From: an uncultured Oscillospiraceae bacterium
GTDB lineage: Bacteria > Bacillota > Clostridia > Oscillospirales > Acutalibacteraceae
Assembly (NCBI GenBank): GCA_900539845.1
Contig: UQDP01000012.1
Coordinates: 1-64,000 of the forward strand
Length of the DNA: 64,000 bases
Direction: 5' to 3'
This document shows, piece by piece, positions 62,135 to 64,000 of this stretch; positions within the stretch are counted from its first letter, which is position 1; every line of letters begins with the position of its first letter. A model generated the notes under the pieces. The model saw only the letters and a program-made list of their open reading frames with translations. It was not told the DNA's origin and did no database searches. The translations under genes were made by a program, and so were the position numbers.

Positions 62135-63273
62135 GCATGAGCTTATCAGGTTTAATCACGATCATTTCAAGCAATATAACCGCAATGTCTGCCGGCTTCA
62201 GAAGCGGCAGAATTGATAATAAAAGCCGCAGCGATTATTTAAGCATGATCGGCAGATATTCATTTTGGAAAAACACGCCTGAAACGGCGGTGCCCGAATG
62301 CAGAACATATAATATCGTTCATGACTTTTTTGACGCGTGCAGGATCGAAAACGGCACCGCTGTATCTGAGCACGGCAAAAGGCGAAAGATGCTTTTTGTG
62401 GGCTTTGACGGTATGCGCGCGGATGCCGTCAAGCTTGTTGTGCAGGATAAAAACTCGGAAACAACCGCCTGCAACGCCGCAACAGGCACCGGCGGAATTT
62501 CCGAGCTTGCCCGGCAAGGCGGCGTTTATATTGCGTATTGCGGCGGTGAAACGGGCACGGAAACAGAGCAGACCACTTCCACATCCGCCTGCTGGACTTC
62601 GCATTTCACCGGCGTGTGGGGAAATAAGCACGGTATTATAACAAATGATGATTCTAAATTTCTGGCTTATAAAACGTTTATGCTGGAATATGCGGAAAAG
62701 GGATTGCACACCTCGGTCGCGTTTGACTGGGATCCGTATTTTGACGTGAACCTCAGGGATGAGGTGCGCTGCGCCATGCGCAATTCCCTGCCTATCTGTT
62801 TTTGTGATATTGACAGGGAGAAAAAGTCCGGCGACAGTGACGCTGCGGCGTTCAGTAATTTTGTTGCGCCGGATCAGCCGTCGGCATCCGCTCCTTATGA
62901 TTCGGGTATGCGTGACTACATACTATCCAGAATCAACGGCGGCGACGACATCATCTGCGGCATTTTTCATAATATAGACACGGCGGGGCATATGTACGGT
63001 TTTGGCTCAAGCACGCAGTATGCCGGAGCGGTCATAAACTGCGATATGTACGCGTATTCACTGCTTTGCGCGATCCATGAGAGAGAAGAGAAATACAATG
63101 AGGAATGGCTCGTTATATTCGCAAACGATCATGGCGGTCTGGGCAGAGATCATGGAAAACAAACGCTCGAGGAGCGCACTACTTGGATAGCGTCCAATAT
63201 CCCGATCGATAAAAAATACTTTTCAAAAGGGTATAACGGATTCGCAAGCACCGATAATCAGGAGATAAAATGA
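62131..63273 (+). CDS. Alkaline-phosphatase-superfamily phosphodiesterase (nucleotide pyrophosphatase-like)
   Basis: The 380-residue protein has the metal and nucleophile motifs of the superfamily: FVGFDGMRAD (metal Asp), TSTSACWTS (candidate Thr/Ser nucleophile), HNIDTAGHMYG, ANDHGGL and RDHGKQ. The sulfatase CxPxR motif is absent, so a phosphodiesterase or phosphatase is more likely than a sulfatase. No clear signal peptide is seen; the N terminus is only mildly hydrophobic. It overlaps the metallophosphoesterase gene by four bases, so phosphodiester cleavage and phosphomonoester removal may be coupled. Substrate unknown. Confidence 0.82.
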   Translation: MSMSLSGLITIISSNITAMSAGFRSGRIDNKSRSDYLSMIGRYSFWKNTPETAVPECRTYNIVHDFFDACRIENGTAVSEHGKRRKMLFVGFDGMRADAVKLVVQDKNSETTACNAATGTGGISELARQGGVYIAYCGGETGTETEQTTSTSACWTSHFTGVWGNKHGIITNDDSKFLAYKTFMLEYAEKGLHTSVAFDWDPYFDVNLRDEVRCAMRNSLPICFCDIDREKKSGDSDAAAFSNFVAPDQPSASAPYDSGMRDYILSRINGGDDIICGIFHNIDTAGHMYGFGSSTQYAGAVINCDMYAYSLLCAIHEREEKYNEEWLVIFANDHGGLGRDHGKQTLEERTTWIASNIPIDKKYFSKGYNGFASTDNQEIK

Positions 63274-64000
63274 GTAATACAGAAAGTTCAAGGCCTTACA
63301 TTCCCTGTATTCCGAAAATTCCGTTTCAGATTCACGGTGAGGAAAATTATGTGAAGTGCATTACAAACCGTATCAAAGGCGAATGGCAGTTTTTATTCCG
63401 TGAAATAAAGGATATACCGTCGCCCTATTGTGAGGCGCAGAATTATGATTTTGATACGGTGGCAGAGGAGGAATGGCAGGGTGTGACCGTGCCATCCTCT
63501 CTGGTCATGCAGGGTTTTAATATAGAGAACAATACCGAATATTATTATCGGCACAGGCTGAAACTGCCGCAGGTTCGAAATGCAGACAGAATTATAATCC
63601 GTTTTGAGGGCGTTTATTCAAACGCAAGAGTCTGGGTCAACAACCAATATATCAAAACGCATGTCGGCGGTTTTACACAGTGGGATTGTGACCTTTCAGC
63701 CTTTGCAGGCGAAGAAATTACGCTTATCGTGGGTGTAACGGATGTTGAGGGCAGCCGCAGGGGAATCTGGAATCCGAACGGCGAAAAGATCAGCAGTGCC
63801 GCGTGGGCAAGCTATTACGCACATTGCAATATCGGCGGAATCATCCGTAATATTACGGTGTTCACGCTGCCGGAAAGCTATATTGCCTCGGCGCATATCA
63901 GCACAGCCGTAAACGGAAAAAGCGCGGCCTTAAGAGCATTTATCGGTGCGTTTTCACTTAGCGGGGACGTAAAAGCTCAGATCACGCTTGAGGATGAAAA
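63270..64000 (+). CDS. Glycoside hydrolase family 2 (beta-galactosidase-like), N-terminal part
   Basis: The gene runs off the right edge; about 243 codons are present. The N-terminal sugar-binding domain has the GH2 signatures GEWQFLF, VPSSLVMQGF, YYRHRLKLP, FEGVYSNARVWVNNQYI and HVGGFTQWDCDLS, then CNIGGIIRNI. The catalytic barrel is outside the window. No signal peptide. AGGAG lies 5 bases before the ATG, which overlaps the previous stop (ATGA). Beta-galactosidase would fit core 1 and lactosamine units left after fucose removal. Confidence 0.92.
   Translation, partial: MSNTESSRPYIPCIPKIPFQIHGEENYVKCITNRIKGEWQFLFREIKDIPSPYCEAQNYDFDTVAEEEWQGVTVPSSLVMQGFNIENNTEYYYRHRLKLPQVRNADRIIIRFEGVYSNARVWVNNQYIKTHVGGFTQWDCDLSAFAGEEITLIVGVTDVEGSRRGIWNPNGEKISSAAWASYYAHCNIGGIIRNITVFTLPESYIASAHISTAVNGKSAALRAFIGAFSLSGDVKAQITLEDE

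Noticed and set aside
62131..63273. Sulfatase assignment
   Set aside because: The superfamily metal motifs are present, but the CxPxR or SxPxR formylglycine motif of sulfatases is not.
1..64000. CRISPR arrays, insertion sequences, prophage genes, rRNA
   Set aside because: I looked for spaced direct repeats, transposase or integrase motifs and rRNA sequence and saw none.

Overview
The window looks like the chromosome of a gut- or rumen-type member of the Firmicutes (Bacillota), class Clostridia. Evidence: a T-box leader in front of thrS, RNase Y, YhaM, YmdB, an Asp23-YloV-RecG block, a split CpsC/CpsD tyrosine-kinase pair, a PASTA-domain kinase-like protein, purine-rich ribosome binding sites and intermediate base composition. 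An Oscillospirales-like genus is my guess and is not proven by the sequence.

Region 1 (1-10.5 kb) is mostly housekeeping: the 5' end of a family 3 glycosidase, a VanZ-like protein, a zinc-ribbon/PASTA protein whose kinase domain has lost its catalytic residues, YhaM exonuclease, PrmA methyltransferase, an alpha/beta hydrolase, thrS with its T-box leader, RNase Y and a small Dabb protein. Region 2 (10.5-25.3 kb) is one long operon for a surface polysaccharide. It runs from a sigma-A promoter through chain-length regulator, BY-kinase, initiating phosphoglycosyl transferase, glycosyltransferases, acyltransferase, radical SAM enzyme, Wzy polymerase and Wzx flippase to a terminator. In its middle is a translationally coupled trio (DUF115 protein, CMP-sugar-synthetase-like protein, HpcH/HpaI aldolase) that may make and attach an unusual ulosonic acid. 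Region 3 (25.3-34 kb) holds RecG, a YloV/FakA-like protein, an Asp23-family protein, an orphan peptide-binding lipoprotein, YmdB, tRNA-Gln(CTG), and a patch of gene remnants around a mutY with foreign-looking codon use.

Region 4 (34-64 kb, running off the right edge) is a large locus for fucosylated, probably host-derived, glycans. Leftward genes: FucU, two compact GH101-like enzymes, three GH29 fucosidases, GH36 alpha-galactosidase, GH89 alpha-N-acetylglucosaminidase, GH95 fucosidase and an AraC regulator. Rightward genes: two DUF5107 proteins, two membrane-anchored metallophosphoesterases, two zinc-type dehydrogenases, an amidohydrolase, a fourth GH29, a third clan-like glycosidase, an alkaline-phosphatase-superfamily phosphodiesterase and GH2. 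The set fits stepwise trimming of mucin O-glycans or blood-group glycans in the cytoplasm: the glycosidases have no signal peptides. FucU, the dehydrogenases and the amidohydrolase would then oxidise released L-fucose. No transporter is visible. Two genes carry lesions: the GH36 gene has a one-base frameshift in an A8 run, and the GH95 gene has ACG where an ATG start is expected.
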